Part shown: positions 7,493-15,812 of the stretch, one piece after another
Layout: the number at the start of each line of letters is the position of its first letter
Position numbering within the stretch: position 1 is the first letter of the stretch
DNA from: CAIKMD01 sp963729935
GTDB taxonomy: Bacteria > Pseudomonadota > Alphaproteobacteria > ATCC43930 > CGMCC-115725
Length of the DNA stretch: 64,000 bases
NCBI GenBank assembly: GCA_963729935.1
Contig: CAVSPW010000002.1
Coordinates: forward strand, 1,743,908-1,807,907
Direction of reading: 5' to 3'
Notes under the pieces: generated by a model
Database searches by the model: none
What the model was told of the DNA's origin: nothing
The model's input: the letters and a program-made list of their open reading frames with translations, nothing else
Translations under genes and position numbers: made by a program

Positions 7493-9352
7493 ATGCGGCG
7501 ATGGGACGTGATTGTAATCGGCGGCGGGCATGCGGGATGCGAGGCTGCTGCTGCTTCCGCACGGCTTGGCGCTCGCACCCTCCTATTGACCCATCAGCGC
7601 TCCACGATCGGGGAGATGTCGTGCAATCCCGCGATTGGCGGCCTCGCCAAGGGTCATCTGGTGCGGGAGATCGATGCGCTCGATGGCCTTATGGGCCGGG
7701 TGATTGATCGTGCCGGCATTCAGTTCCGGCTGCTGAACCGGAGCAAGGGTCCAGCGGTGCGTGGACCTCGCGCGCAGGCCGACCGCAAGCTTTATCGGCA
7801 AGCGATGCAAGCCGAACTTGCGGCGCAGCAAAATTTGGAAATCGAGGAAGCGACCGCCGAGGATTTGGTCCTCGACGGGGTTGGAAGGGTGAGGGGCGTT
7901 ATCACTGGCGTCGGGGAGGAGTTATGTGCGGGCTGTGTGGTTGTGACCACCGGAACCTTCCTGCGCGGCTTGATCCATTTGGGCGAGGAGAAGATCCCGG
8001 CCGGACGCGTTGGTGAGGGACCTGCGGTAGGGCTTGCCGAAAGCTTGGACCGGCTTGAGTTCCGCTTGGGCCGGCTTAAGACGGGAACGCCGCCGCGGCT
8101 TGATGGCCGAACCATCGATTGGTCGGGGCTCGAAATTCAGCGCGGTGACAATCCGCCGCCGCCGTTCTCGTTTCTGACGACCCAAGTGGCGACGCCACAG
8201 ATCGTTTGCCATATCACGGGAACGACCCGGGAGAGCCATGAGCTCATCCGCGCGAATCTCCACCGGGCGCCCATCTATTCGGGGCAAATCGAGAGCGTCG
8301 GCCCGCGATACTGCCCCTCGATCGAGGATAAAGTCGTCCGATTTGCGGCGCGCGACCGCCACCAAATCTTTCTCGAGCCGGAGGGAATCGACGACGACAC
8401 GGTCTATCCCAATGGAATCTCGACATCTTTGCCGCGCGAAATCCAGGCGGGCCTGCTGAAGACCATTCCCGGTCTCGAGAACGCGGTGATGAAACGGCCC
8501 GGCTATGCGATCGAATATGATTTCGTCGATCCGCGCGAGCTGCGGCCCACCTTGGAAACCCGCCGCGTTCCCGGGCTCTTTTTGGCCGGCCAGATCAACG
8601 GGACGACCGGCTATGAAGAAGCCGCCGCGCAAGGGCTTATCGCGGGGCTCAACGCCGCGCTCCTGGCTGGCGCTGGCGATAAGGAATTTGTGCTCGACCG
8701 CGCCACTTCTTATATCGGCGTTCTCATCGACGATTTGGTGACCCGCGGCACGGAAGAACCCTACCGGATGTTTACCTCGCGCGCGGAGTATCGGCTCGTT
8801 CTACGAGCCGACAATGCCGATCAGCGCTTGACGCCTCGCGGAATTGCGTTGGGCTGCGTTTCCCGTCGGCGCGAGACGATCTTTCGGCGGAAATCTTCCG
8901 CTCTGGAAACGGCGCGCGCACTGGCTGGCCGCTTGAGCATGAGCCCTTCCCAGCTTCGCGCTCACGGGCTTGGTGTCAATGCCGACGGAATCGCACGCTC
9001 GGCCGCCGATCTATTGCGCTACCCGGAGATCGATTTCAAACGCTTATCCGCGATCTGGCCGGAATTGGCGGAAATCGAGCCTGATATTGCCGAGCAAGTT
9101 GAGATCGATGGCCGTTATGCAGGCTATCTCGACCGCCAAGAAGCTGATATTCGCGCTTTCCGCTGCGAAGAAAATCTCGTTTTGCCGCGCGATCTGGATT
9201 ACGCGGCAATCGGCAGTCTTTCCACGGAAATTCGCCAAAAGCTTGATGCTGCGCGGCCGGAAAATCTTGGGGCTGCGGCCCGCGTTTCGGGTGTAACGCC
9301 TGCAGCGCTCATCGCGCTTCTACGTCACGTTCAGCGGGGCGAAGCCGCGTGA
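7493..9352 (+). CDS. mnmG: tRNA uridine-5-carboxymethylaminomethyl(34) synthesis enzyme MnmG
   Basis: MnmG (GidA) is the FAD- and NADH-dependent partner of MnmE in wobble-uridine modification. The 619-residue length is normal. The FAD dinucleotide fold reads VIVIGGGHAGCEAA at residues 6-19, the first family signature GEMSCNPAIGGLAKGH follows, and the second signature GYEEAAAQGLIAGLNAA lies near residue 370. The C-terminal helical domain that binds tRNA and MnmE is complete. The stop overlaps the GTG start of rsmG (GTGA), implying translational coupling in an mnmG-rsmG-parA-parB operon. Confidence 0.97.
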   Translation: MRRWDVIVIGGGHAGCEAAAASARLGARTLLLTHQRSTIGEMSCNPAIGGLAKGHLVREIDALDGLMGRVIDRAGIQFRLLNRSKGPAVRGPRAQADRKLYRQAMQAELAAQQNLEIEEATAEDLVLDGVGRVRGVITGVGEELCAGCVVVTTGTFLRGLIHLGEEKIPAGRVGEGPAVGLAESLDRLEFRLGRLKTGTPPRLDGRTIDWSGLEIQRGDNPPPPFSFLTTQVATPQIVCHITGTTRESHELIRANLHRAPIYSGQIESVGPRYCPSIEDKVVRFAARDRHQIFLEPEGIDDDTVYPNGISTSLPREIQAGLLKTIPGLENAVMKRPGYAIEYDFVDPRELRPTLETRRVPGLFLAGQINGTTGYEEAAAQGLIAGLNAALLAGAGDKEFVLDRATSYIGVLIDDLVTRGTEEPYRMFTSRAEYRLVLRADNADQRLTPRGIALGCVSRRRETIFRRKSSALETARALAGRLSMSPSQLRAHGLGVNADGIARSAADLLRYPEIDFKRLSAIWPELAEIEPDIAEQVEIDGRYAGYLDRQEADIRAFRCEENLVLPRDLDYAAIGSLSTEIRQKLDAARPENLGAAARVSGVTPAALIALLRHVQRGEAA

Positions 9353-10017
9353 GCGCCCGCGCGGCGATCAATCAACGGCCTGTTCGCCTTTCGCTGGGAC
9401 CCGCCGGATTTGCTCGGGTCACCAATGTTTCACGTGAAACACTTGAACGCCTCGCTGCCTATGTCGAATTGCTCGGCATGTGGAACAGCCGCATCAATTT
9501 GGTCGGCCGTCATACGATGGGAGACATATGGCGTCGGCATATTCTTAACTCGGCGCAGCTCTATCCGCTCTTGCCCGCACGTACGCGAATCCTGGTCGAT
9601 CTCGGTTCAGGGGCGGGCCTGCCGGGCCTGATTCTTGCTGTGATGGGAGTGGCCGAAGTCCATCTTATCGAAGCCGATCAGCGGAAAGCCGCATTCCTGC
9701 GCGAAGCGATCCGTGTTACGGGTGTCTCGGCTTTCGTCCACGCCGACCGGATCGAGAAAGTGCCTGGCTTCTTTGCCGATGCGATTACCGCCCGCGCCGT
9801 CGCGGATCTAAGACAACTCATTGAAATTTCAGAGAAATTTAGAACTTCCCGGACGCTCTGCTTGTTTCTCAAAGGCGAATCCGCAGCTGAGGAACTCGCG
9901 GCAGCGCAAAACTCCTGGCGCATGCGCGCGACATCGCTGCCCAGTCGCTCGGATCCGAGAGGTTCGATTCTGAAGCTCGAAGCGCTTCAGCGAGGAGCTT
10001 CGAATGAGCTTGGCTGA
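9349..10017 (+). CDS. rsmG: 16S rRNA (guanine(527)-N(7))-methyltransferase RsmG
   Basis: RsmG (GidB) methylates N7 of G527 in 16S rRNA using SAM. The 222-residue protein shows the SAM motif VDLGSGAGLPGL at residues 83-94 and the family segment MWNSRINLVGRH at residues 44-55. It starts with GTG inside the mnmG stop and overlaps parA by 14 bases at its 3' end. Codons 26-31 (N-V-S-R-E-T) are encoded by a perfect parS site, so this stretch is under double constraint as protein and centromere. Confidence 0.95.
   Translation: MSARAAINQRPVRLSLGPAGFARVTNVSRETLERLAAYVELLGMWNSRINLVGRHTMGDIWRRHILNSAQLYPLLPARTRILVDLGSGAGLPGLILAVMGVAEVHLIEADQRKAAFLREAIRVTGVSAFVHADRIEKVPGFFADAITARAVADLRQLIEISEKFRTSRTLCLFLKGESAAEELAAAQNSWRMRATSLPSRSDPRGSILKLEALQRGASNELG
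9426..9441. promoter_or_regulatory. parS centromere site 2 (inside rsmG)
   Basis: A second exact copy of TGTTTCACGTGAAACA, in the coding sequence of rsmG, 2,011 bases from site 1 and about 560 bases upstream of parA. A parS inside gidB/rsmG is a recurring arrangement in bacteria, and it encodes N-V-S-R-E-T here. Two sites flanking mnmG give ParB two nucleation points. Confidence 0.95.
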
Positions 10018-10825
10018 AGACGCGCCGCTCGCAAGCCCCGTCCCTCGCCGGACGCGCATTATTGCGATCGCCAACCAGAAGGGCGGCGTTGGAAAAACCA
10101 CGACCGCGGTCAATCTTGCGACGGCGCTGGCTGCGGCGGGCGAACGGGTTCTGCTCATCGATCTCGATCCGCAAGGCAACGCCTCGACCGGGCTCGGCAT
10201 CATGCCGGCGGCTCGCACGGTGACGAGCTACGAGGTCTTAGCGGGCGAGCAGCCCTTGGCGGCCGCGGTCGTGCAAACGGTCGTGCCGCGGCTCTCGATC
10301 ATACCGTCTTCGGTCGAACTCGTCGGCGCCGAGCTCGAACTCGTGGTCGAAGCTCGACGAGAATATCGCTTGGCCGACGCGCTCAAAGCGGGACGCTTGG
10401 AATTCGAGCATATCCTGATCGACTGCCCGCCCTCGCTGGGTCTCCTCACGCTCAATGCCCTGGTTGCCGCCAATAGCGTGCTGGTTCCGCTGCAATGCGA
10501 GTTCTATGCGCTCGAGGGGTTGTCTCATCTCATGCGCACGGTCGAGCGCGTGAAGCAGCATCTCAATCCGGGGCTTGAGATCCAGGGCGTGGTGCTCACC
10601 ATGTTCGACAAGCGCAACAACCTGTCCGAACTCGTCGCCGCGGATGTCCGAAACCATTTCGGCGACAAGGTCTATGAGACGGTAATCCCGCGCAATGTGC
10701 GCATTTCGGAATCGCCCTCACACGGCAAGCCGGTGCTGCTTTACGATTTTCGCTCGCCCGGCGCCCAAGCCTATGTGCATCTGGCAAGCGAAATGCTGAA
10801 GCGCGAAAGGAGGATGACATCATGA
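10004..10825 (+). CDS. parA: chromosome-partitioning ATPase ParA
   Basis: ParA/Soj is a dimerising, non-specific DNA-binding ATPase that drives ParB-parS segregation. The 273-residue protein has the deviant Walker A KGGVGKTT at residues 26-33, Walker A' LLIDLDPQGNAST, and DCPPSLGLLTLNAL. It lacks an N-terminal helix-turn-helix, so it is the chromosomal (Soj-type) class and not a plasmid type Ia ParA. It overlaps rsmG by 14 bases and parB by 4 (ATGA). Confidence 0.97.
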   Translation: MSLAEDAPLASPVPRRTRIIAIANQKGGVGKTTTAVNLATALAAAGERVLLIDLDPQGNASTGLGIMPAARTVTSYEVLAGEQPLAAAVVQTVVPRLSIIPSSVELVGAELELVVEARREYRLADALKAGRLEFEHILIDCPPSLGLLTLNALVAANSVLVPLQCEFYALEGLSHLMRTVERVKQHLNPGLEIQGVVLTMFDKRNNLSELVAADVRNHFGDKVYETVIPRNVRISESPSHGKPVLLYDFRSPGAQAYVHLASEMLKRERRMTS

Positions 10826-11700
10826 GCGACGAGCCTCGTCCGCGAATCATGGGCCGCGGTTTAGGCCGCGGTTTGTCGGCGCTCTTGGGCGACGGCGATG
10901 ACGGGCCCAAAGCTCTCCGTCATATCGCGACCGAGTTGCTGCAGCCCGGACGTTTCCAGCCGCGCCGTCATTTCGACGAGGAGAGTCTCGGAGCGCTCGC
11001 GGAATCGGTCCGCGCTCAAGGGATTCTTCAGCCCATTCTTGTGCGTCGCAGTCCGGAGAACCCGAACACCTACGAAATTCTGGCGGGCGAGCGGCGCTGG
11101 CGCGCCGCGCAGGTCGCGCAACTGCACGAAGTGCCGGTGCTGGTGCGCGAGCTCGGCGATCGCGAAGCCTCGGAAATCGCGCTCGTCGAGAATATTCAGC
11201 GCCAGGACCTCAACCCGATCGAAGAGGCCCAAGGCTATCGCCGCTTGACCGAGGAGTTCGGCCATACCCAGGAGGCGCTGGCGACGGCATTGGGCAAAAG
11301 CCGTAGCCACATCGCGAATACCTTGCGGCTTCTCAATTTGCCGGAGGAGATCCAGACCATGATCGCCGACGGGCGCCTCACCGCCGGCCACGCGCGCACG
11401 CTCGTGACGGCCCAAGATCCCCTCGCGATCGCGAGAGAGATCATCGCGCGCGGCCTCAGCGTGCGTCAGACCGAAGCCCATGTGCGCGAGCAGGATCGTT
11501 CGCGCGGCGGGAAGGCGAGCGGCCGGCGATCCGAACAGCATAAAGATCCCAATGTCGCGGCGCTGGAACAGGAACTCACGCAGAACCTGGGATTAAAGGT
11601 CGCGATCCGCGCCGATAGGGAAGGCGGCTCTCTGTCCATTCGATATAGAACGCTGGATCAGCTCGACGCCGTTCTCGCCAAACTGCGCGGGCGCCAATAA
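10822..11700 (+). CDS. parB: chromosome-partitioning protein ParB
   Basis: ParB/Spo0J binds parS and uses CTP to form a sliding clamp. The 292-residue protein starts with the basic segment GRGLGRGLSALLGD. Next come the CTP-binding ParB/Srx core with ILAGERRWRAAQ near residue 90 and the G-E-x-x-x-R-S-type segment IALVENIQRQDLNPIEEAQGY. The central helix-turn-helix KSRSHIANTLRLL recognises parS, and a C-terminal dimerisation domain ends in LDAVLAKLRGR. The cognate sites are present at 7415 and 9426. Last gene of the mnmG-rsmG-parA-parB run. Confidence 0.97.
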   Translation: MSDEPRPRIMGRGLGRGLSALLGDGDDGPKALRHIATELLQPGRFQPRRHFDEESLGALAESVRAQGILQPILVRRSPENPNTYEILAGERRWRAAQVAQLHEVPVLVRELGDREASEIALVENIQRQDLNPIEEAQGYRRLTEEFGHTQEALATALGKSRSHIANTLRLLNLPEEIQTMIADGRLTAGHARTLVTAQDPLAIAREIIARGLSVRQTEAHVREQDRSRGGKASGRRSEQHKDPNVAALEQELTQNLGLKVAIRADREGGSLSIRYRTLDQLDAVLAKLRGRQ

Positions 11701-11772
11701 ACGTGGCGCGCGCCGCGCCGGTCGCGGCCAATTGATTTGCGGCGCGGCTCGGTGTCGGCGTTAGAATAAACA

Positions 11773-11964
11773 ATGCTTGGCAGAACCGCCCTTTTCGCAC
11801 TCATCGCCTTCGGCTTGACGGCGTGCGCGGGATTCCCGGCTCAACGCCCGGTCATCAATAGCGGAAGCTATGACTGGACCGATCAGGTGCGCGACGCGCA
11901 GGGGTTTCCTCTGCCTGGATGGGCCGACGCCATTGCCCCTGATGGCGGCGGGAGCGGGCCGTAG
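11773..11964 (+). CDS. small predicted lipoprotein
   Basis: A 63-residue protein starting MLGRTALFALIAFG with lipobox L-T-A-C, giving a lipid-modified cysteine at residue 18 and a mature part of only about 46 residues (GFPAQRPVINSGSYDWTDQ and on). Small entericidin-like or structural lipoproteins look like this, but I recognise no named family. It follows parB by 72 bases on the same strand and is convergent with the MCP gene. The lipoprotein signal is clear; function unknown. Confidence 0.6.
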   Translation: MLGRTALFALIAFGLTACAGFPAQRPVINSGSYDWTDQVRDAQGFPLPGWADAIAPDGGGSGP

Positions 11965-12006
11965 CAATCCGGGGAGTGGGCTCGCTCTCCGCCGCTCGGT
12001 CGTCGG

Positions 12007-14097
12007 TTAAGCGGCACGCATCTTGTTGAGGAACGCGTTGACCTGGGCGCGGAGGCGATCAGCCTCGGCAGTCAAGGTGTTGACACTGGCGCTGACGCCG
12101 GCTGCGGCAGCGCCCGTCTTCTCGGTCCCCGTTGCGACGTCGGTCATATTTCCCGAGACCTCTTCGGTCCGTTGCGCCGCCTCATGGGTGCTGCGCTTGA
12201 TTTCCTGCGTGGCCGCCGCTTGCTCTTCGACCGCCGATGCGATCGAGGTCGCCACCGCGCTCACCTCCGAAATCGTGCCGCCGATGCGTTGGATCGCCTC
12301 GACGGCCTCCTTGGTGACGTTCTGCACCGCAACGATTTGCGCCGATATGTCCTCGGTCGCTTTCGCGGTCTGAGTGGCCAGCGATTTGACTTCGCTTGCC
12401 ACCACGGCAAAGCCTTTTCCTGCCTCGCCGGCTCGCGCGGCTTCGATCGTCGCGTTGAGGGCCAAGAGATTGGTCTGACCCGCGATGCTCGTGATCAGCT
12501 CGACGACTTCGCCGATTCGGCTGGTCGCGCCGAGCAGGCCCTGGATCGTGCTGTCTGTTTGCCTGGCCTCTTCGACCGCGCGACTGGCGATCGTCGTGGC
12601 ACGCGTCACTTGGCCGCTGATCTCGGTGCTCGACGCGCTGAGCTGTTCGGTCGAGGCCGCGACACTCTGCACATTCTTCGAAGCCTCGACAGCGGCACCG
12701 ACAACAGTGTGCACCCGCCGATCGCTTTGCGCTGCCGTGCCGGCGATGTCCTCCGAGGAGCTACGCATCTGGACGGAGGCGGCATGAAGGGCATCGAGCG
12801 CGCCGCCGACCTCACCTTCGAAGACGTGGATGGCCGATTCGATTGCCTGCTGCCGCGCGGCAGCTTCGGCATGGCGGCTCTTCTGTTCCTCTTCGATGCG
12901 CATCTTCGTGATCGCATTGTCCTTGAAGGTTGCCAGGGTGCCGGCCAGCGCGCCGATCTCGTCCTTGCGTTCGGTGAAGGCCACATCGACCGCGGTATCT
13001 CCGCTGGCGAGTTTCAGCATGCGATCGCAAATCGCGTGAAGCGGACGGATGACGCGCGAGCCGACGGCGACGAAACTGCCGACACCCAGAGCGAGCGCCA
13101 GGGCCAGCAATCCGAACTGCGTCGCCAAGTTGCCGATCGCGGCCCCGCGCAGTTCAGCGGCGCGGTCATTCGCGGCGTCGAGCGCCGCGATGATGACGTC
13201 GAGCAGCGTTTGAATCGACGGCACCGAACGCCCGGTCCAAGCTGAAACCGCGATATCGGGTTTCTGACCCGCAAGGAGCTCCTTGAAGATCCGGTCGCGC
13301 GTTGCCACGAGGTCGGGCGCGAAATAGGAATCGTTTGCCTTCTTCACGGCGGCGACATAATTCGCGGGGAGGGCAGTGCCGTAGCCGACGGCCCCGAGCG
13401 CTGCCCAGGCGGTATCAACCTGTGCTGCCGCGCGCGTATAAATGCTTTGGCCGTTCGGGACCAGCTGTCCGCCGATGATGCTGTTCGAGATCGTTACCGA
13501 CGCGTCGCCCGCCGCGCTGCGCGCGATCCAGCCGAGCTGTTTCAGCGTGAGCATCTCATCGACGAATGCGTCTTTCAGCTTCACTTCGGCGGCAAGTTGC
13601 ACCCCGAGCTTATCGAGCGTGTCAATGAGATCGGTCTCGATCGCGACGAAGCTACTGCCGAGATCCGCGCGCCGATCCGCCTTCGGCTTGTCGAAGGCGG
13701 CGGCGGATTCGGCCTGGAGCGGCTCGAGTGCGGCAACCGAGCGCTGCAGCGAAGCGATGTAGGTTTCCTGGCCGACGAAATCGATTCCGCGCAACGCCGT
13801 CAACGCGGCCTTGAGCGCAGGCATCTCGCCCGCGCGCGCTTGCGAGACTTGCTTTCGGTCTGACGGCGCCACCGTCTCGGCCTTCAGCGAGCGATCCGTG
13901 AAGGAGCGATCGAGGCGCAGATTATTCAGCGCGCGGAATACGGAGCCCGACGCGTCGGTGAGTACCGCGACGCGATTGGCCAACTCCAAGCGCCGATAGG
14001 CGCTCCACGCGCCGATCGTCAGCATCGTTATCGTGACGGCCGACATGACCGCGATCACGGATTTGAGGAGAAAATTGACCGACCAACGATTAAGCAT
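12007..14097 (-). CDS. methyl-accepting chemotaxis protein
   Basis: A 696-residue transmembrane chemoreceptor. TM1 covers residues ~13-33. A periplasmic helical sensor region of about 300 residues follows, then TM2 near 335-355, a HAMP domain (IRPLHAICDRMLKLASGD) and the MCP signalling domain. The signalling hairpin tip reads SIAGQTNLLALNATIEAARAGEAGKGFAVVASEVKSLA, which contacts CheA and CheW. The ligand is unknown; the helical, charged periplasmic part resembles NIT- or four-helix-bundle sensors. No C-terminal CheR-docking pentapeptide is visible (end LNKMRAA). It is isolated from the che operon at 48-56 kb. Confidence 0.92.
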   Translation of the reverse strand: MLNRWSVNFLLKSVIAVMSAVTITMLTIGAWSAYRRLELANRVAVLTDASGSVFRALNNLRLDRSFTDRSLKAETVAPSDRKQVSQARAGEMPALKAALTALRGIDFVGQETYIASLQRSVAALEPLQAESAAAFDKPKADRRADLGSSFVAIETDLIDTLDKLGVQLAAEVKLKDAFVDEMLTLKQLGWIARSAAGDASVTISNSIIGGQLVPNGQSIYTRAAAQVDTAWAALGAVGYGTALPANYVAAVKKANDSYFAPDLVATRDRIFKELLAGQKPDIAVSAWTGRSVPSIQTLLDVIIAALDAANDRAAELRGAAIGNLATQFGLLALALALGVGSFVAVGSRVIRPLHAICDRMLKLASGDTAVDVAFTERKDEIGALAGTLATFKDNAITKMRIEEEQKSRHAEAAARQQAIESAIHVFEGEVGGALDALHAASVQMRSSSEDIAGTAAQSDRRVHTVVGAAVEASKNVQSVAASTEQLSASSTEISGQVTRATTIASRAVEEARQTDSTIQGLLGATSRIGEVVELITSIAGQTNLLALNATIEAARAGEAGKGFAVVASEVKSLATQTAKATEDISAQIVAVQNVTKEAVEAIQRIGGTISEVSAVATSIASAVEEQAAATQEIKRSTHEAAQRTEEVSGNMTDVATGTEKTGAAAAGVSASVNTLTAEADRLRAQVNAFLNKMRAA

Positions 14098-14244
14098 TTT
14101 TCATTCTCCGGGAGCATCGAATGGCCGATTCGAATCAGGGATGCCCGCCGCATCGCTGTACCAGAGCCGCCTCTCCAATCCGTGAACGTGTTATCCGAAC
14201 CCAATCTCCGGCTCGGATGCGTCGCGCCTCGCCGGTCAACGGCC

Positions 14245-15282
14245 TCATCGGACGCGCGATCGGCCTGCCCTGGCGTTTTGCGCAATGCCCATCAGCGCTT
14301 CGCGGCAGATGGTTTCGGCCGGCAAGCCCGTGGTCTTGGCCGCGGCCTCGGCTCCGTGGAGGGTTTCGAGCGCAACCTCGGTCTGCAGCGGCTGCCACAA
14401 CCGCAACTGGCGCTTGAAACGGTCGACGAGCTTAAAAAAGACGGGCGGACGAAGCTTCAACGCATCTTCTTCGCTGCTGCCCGAGGCCAAGCGCGAACCC
14501 GCCAAATGGAGACGCTGGAAATGGCGCAGCGCCGCTCGCAAAAGCGTCACCGGCTGAGCTCCCTCGCCGAAAGCGCGGCTGAGTGCACGCTCCAGCTGCG
14601 CGGCGTCGCCCTCGGCCGCGGCCAATGCAACCTCGTCGAGCGAAAGCTCCGCGCTATCGCCGATCGCTTGCGTGACCTCGTTCTCCCCGACCCTGCCGCC
14701 GTCGCCGACGTAAAGCGCGAGTTTTTCCAATTCGCGCCGGCTCACCTGCCGATCGCCGCCGAGATGCGCGATCAGATATTGCGTCGCCTCGGGCCGAAGC
14801 TGGATGTTGCGCGCGCCGAGAACTTCGCGCGCGAGTTCGCCGATCTCGTGCGGGCCATCGAGATAGCACGCGATCGCCGCGGCCGATTTCGCGCTTTCGA
14901 ACGCGCGGCGCAAACCCGATCGCGGGCCGAGATCGCCGGCTTCGACCAGGATGAAGGCATCGCCGGGCGGCAGGGCCTTGAAGAAGCGGTCGAACAGGCC
15001 GCCGATCTCCTCCTCGGCGCCGCGCACGCGCACGAGGCGCCGCCCGCCCACGAGATTGAGGCTTGCCGCTTCGTCGTTAAGCCGAGCCGGATCGCTTGCC
15101 AGCGATCCGCTCTCGAGCTCGGCGACGCGAAACGCATCGTTGAGATCGGCGCAGATCGCGGCCGCCAGCCGGTCGGCGCGCTCGCGCACGAGTCCGGCAT
15201 CGGGGCCGTAAATCAGCGCCGCGCGCATTCCGCTATCGGGCGATTTGAGAAAAGCGGCGACGCGTTGCGCCGGCAGCTTCAT
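14245..15282 (-). CDS. holA: DNA polymerase III subunit delta
   Basis: HolA opens the beta sliding clamp as part of the clamp loader. The 345-residue product begins MKLPAQRVAAFLKSPDSGMRAALIYGPDAGLVRERADRLA, a typical alphaproteobacterial delta N-terminus, and contains the middle segment GDAFILVEAGDLGPRSGLRRAFES. The frame is open far upstream, but the ATG at 15282 overlaps the lptE stop as ATGA and is the family start. It is translationally coupled to lptE in the order leuS-lptE-holA that is common in this class. Confidence 0.92.
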   Translation of the reverse strand: MKLPAQRVAAFLKSPDSGMRAALIYGPDAGLVRERADRLAAAICADLNDAFRVAELESGSLASDPARLNDEAASLNLVGGRRLVRVRGAEEEIGGLFDRFFKALPPGDAFILVEAGDLGPRSGLRRAFESAKSAAAIACYLDGPHEIGELAREVLGARNIQLRPEATQYLIAHLGGDRQVSRRELEKLALYVGDGGRVGENEVTQAIGDSAELSLDEVALAAAEGDAAQLERALSRAFGEGAQPVTLLRAALRHFQRLHLAGSRLASGSSEEDALKLRPPVFFKLVDRFKRQLRLWQPLQTEVALETLHGAEAAAKTTGLPAETICREALMGIAQNARAGRSRVR

Positions 15283-15812
15283 TGACCGGCCGGTTTGTCG
15301 TGCAATTGGCGGACGAACACGGCCATGCGCATGGTAATTTCTTCGGCGACTTGTTGGAGGGCGCGGTCGCGCGCGTTCTCCGCCGCGACCTGCGTCGCAT
15401 ATGCGTCGGTAAGCTGGTTGAAATCGCTGATCGCACGGCTTGAATTCGCGTAGACCGACTTGCCGCTCCTGGCCTCCACGAGCGTGTAACTCGCGCTGAC
15501 GGTGATTTCGCTGCTGGTCGCCGTCGCGTTGCGCTGAATTCCCAGATCCGATCGCGCCACGGTGAGGATGGTTCGGAGACGCCACTGTGCGGCAACCGAT
15601 CGGCCGCCCGGATTGAGATCCTCGCGCAGCGCAAGCTCGAGGATCTGGCCCGGGCGGTCGCTGATGGGCTCGACCGCAATCGCCGCGAGATCGGGATCCC
15701 AGTCCCGCGGACCGTGCGGCGCATAAAGCGGGCGAAAGCCGCAGCCGCTCAGCGCAAGCGCGAGCAGCAGGAGGAGACACCGCCGTGACAGCGCCGCGCT
15801 AGAGCACGACAT
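15279..15812 (-). CDS. lptE: LPS assembly lipoprotein LptE
   Basis: LptE is the outer-membrane lipoprotein plug of the LptD LPS translocon. The 177-residue product has a signal peptide with lipobox L-S-G-C followed by GFRPLYAP, the usual start of mature LptE, and then a conserved alpha/beta domain with TVSASYTLVEARSGKSVYA. The ATG at 15812 overlaps the last 14 bases of leuS; an upstream ATG at 15863 would add 17 residues but lies deep inside leuS. The stop overlaps holA. Sequence conservation in this family is low, so the call leans on neighbourhood as well. Confidence 0.88.
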   Translation of the reverse strand: MSCSSAALSRRCLLLLLALALSGCGFRPLYAPHGPRDWDPDLAAIAVEPISDRPGQILELALREDLNPGGRSVAAQWRLRTILTVARSDLGIQRNATATSSEITVSASYTLVEARSGKSVYANSSRAISDFNQLTDAYATQVAAENARDRALQQVAEEITMRMAVFVRQLHDKPAGQ

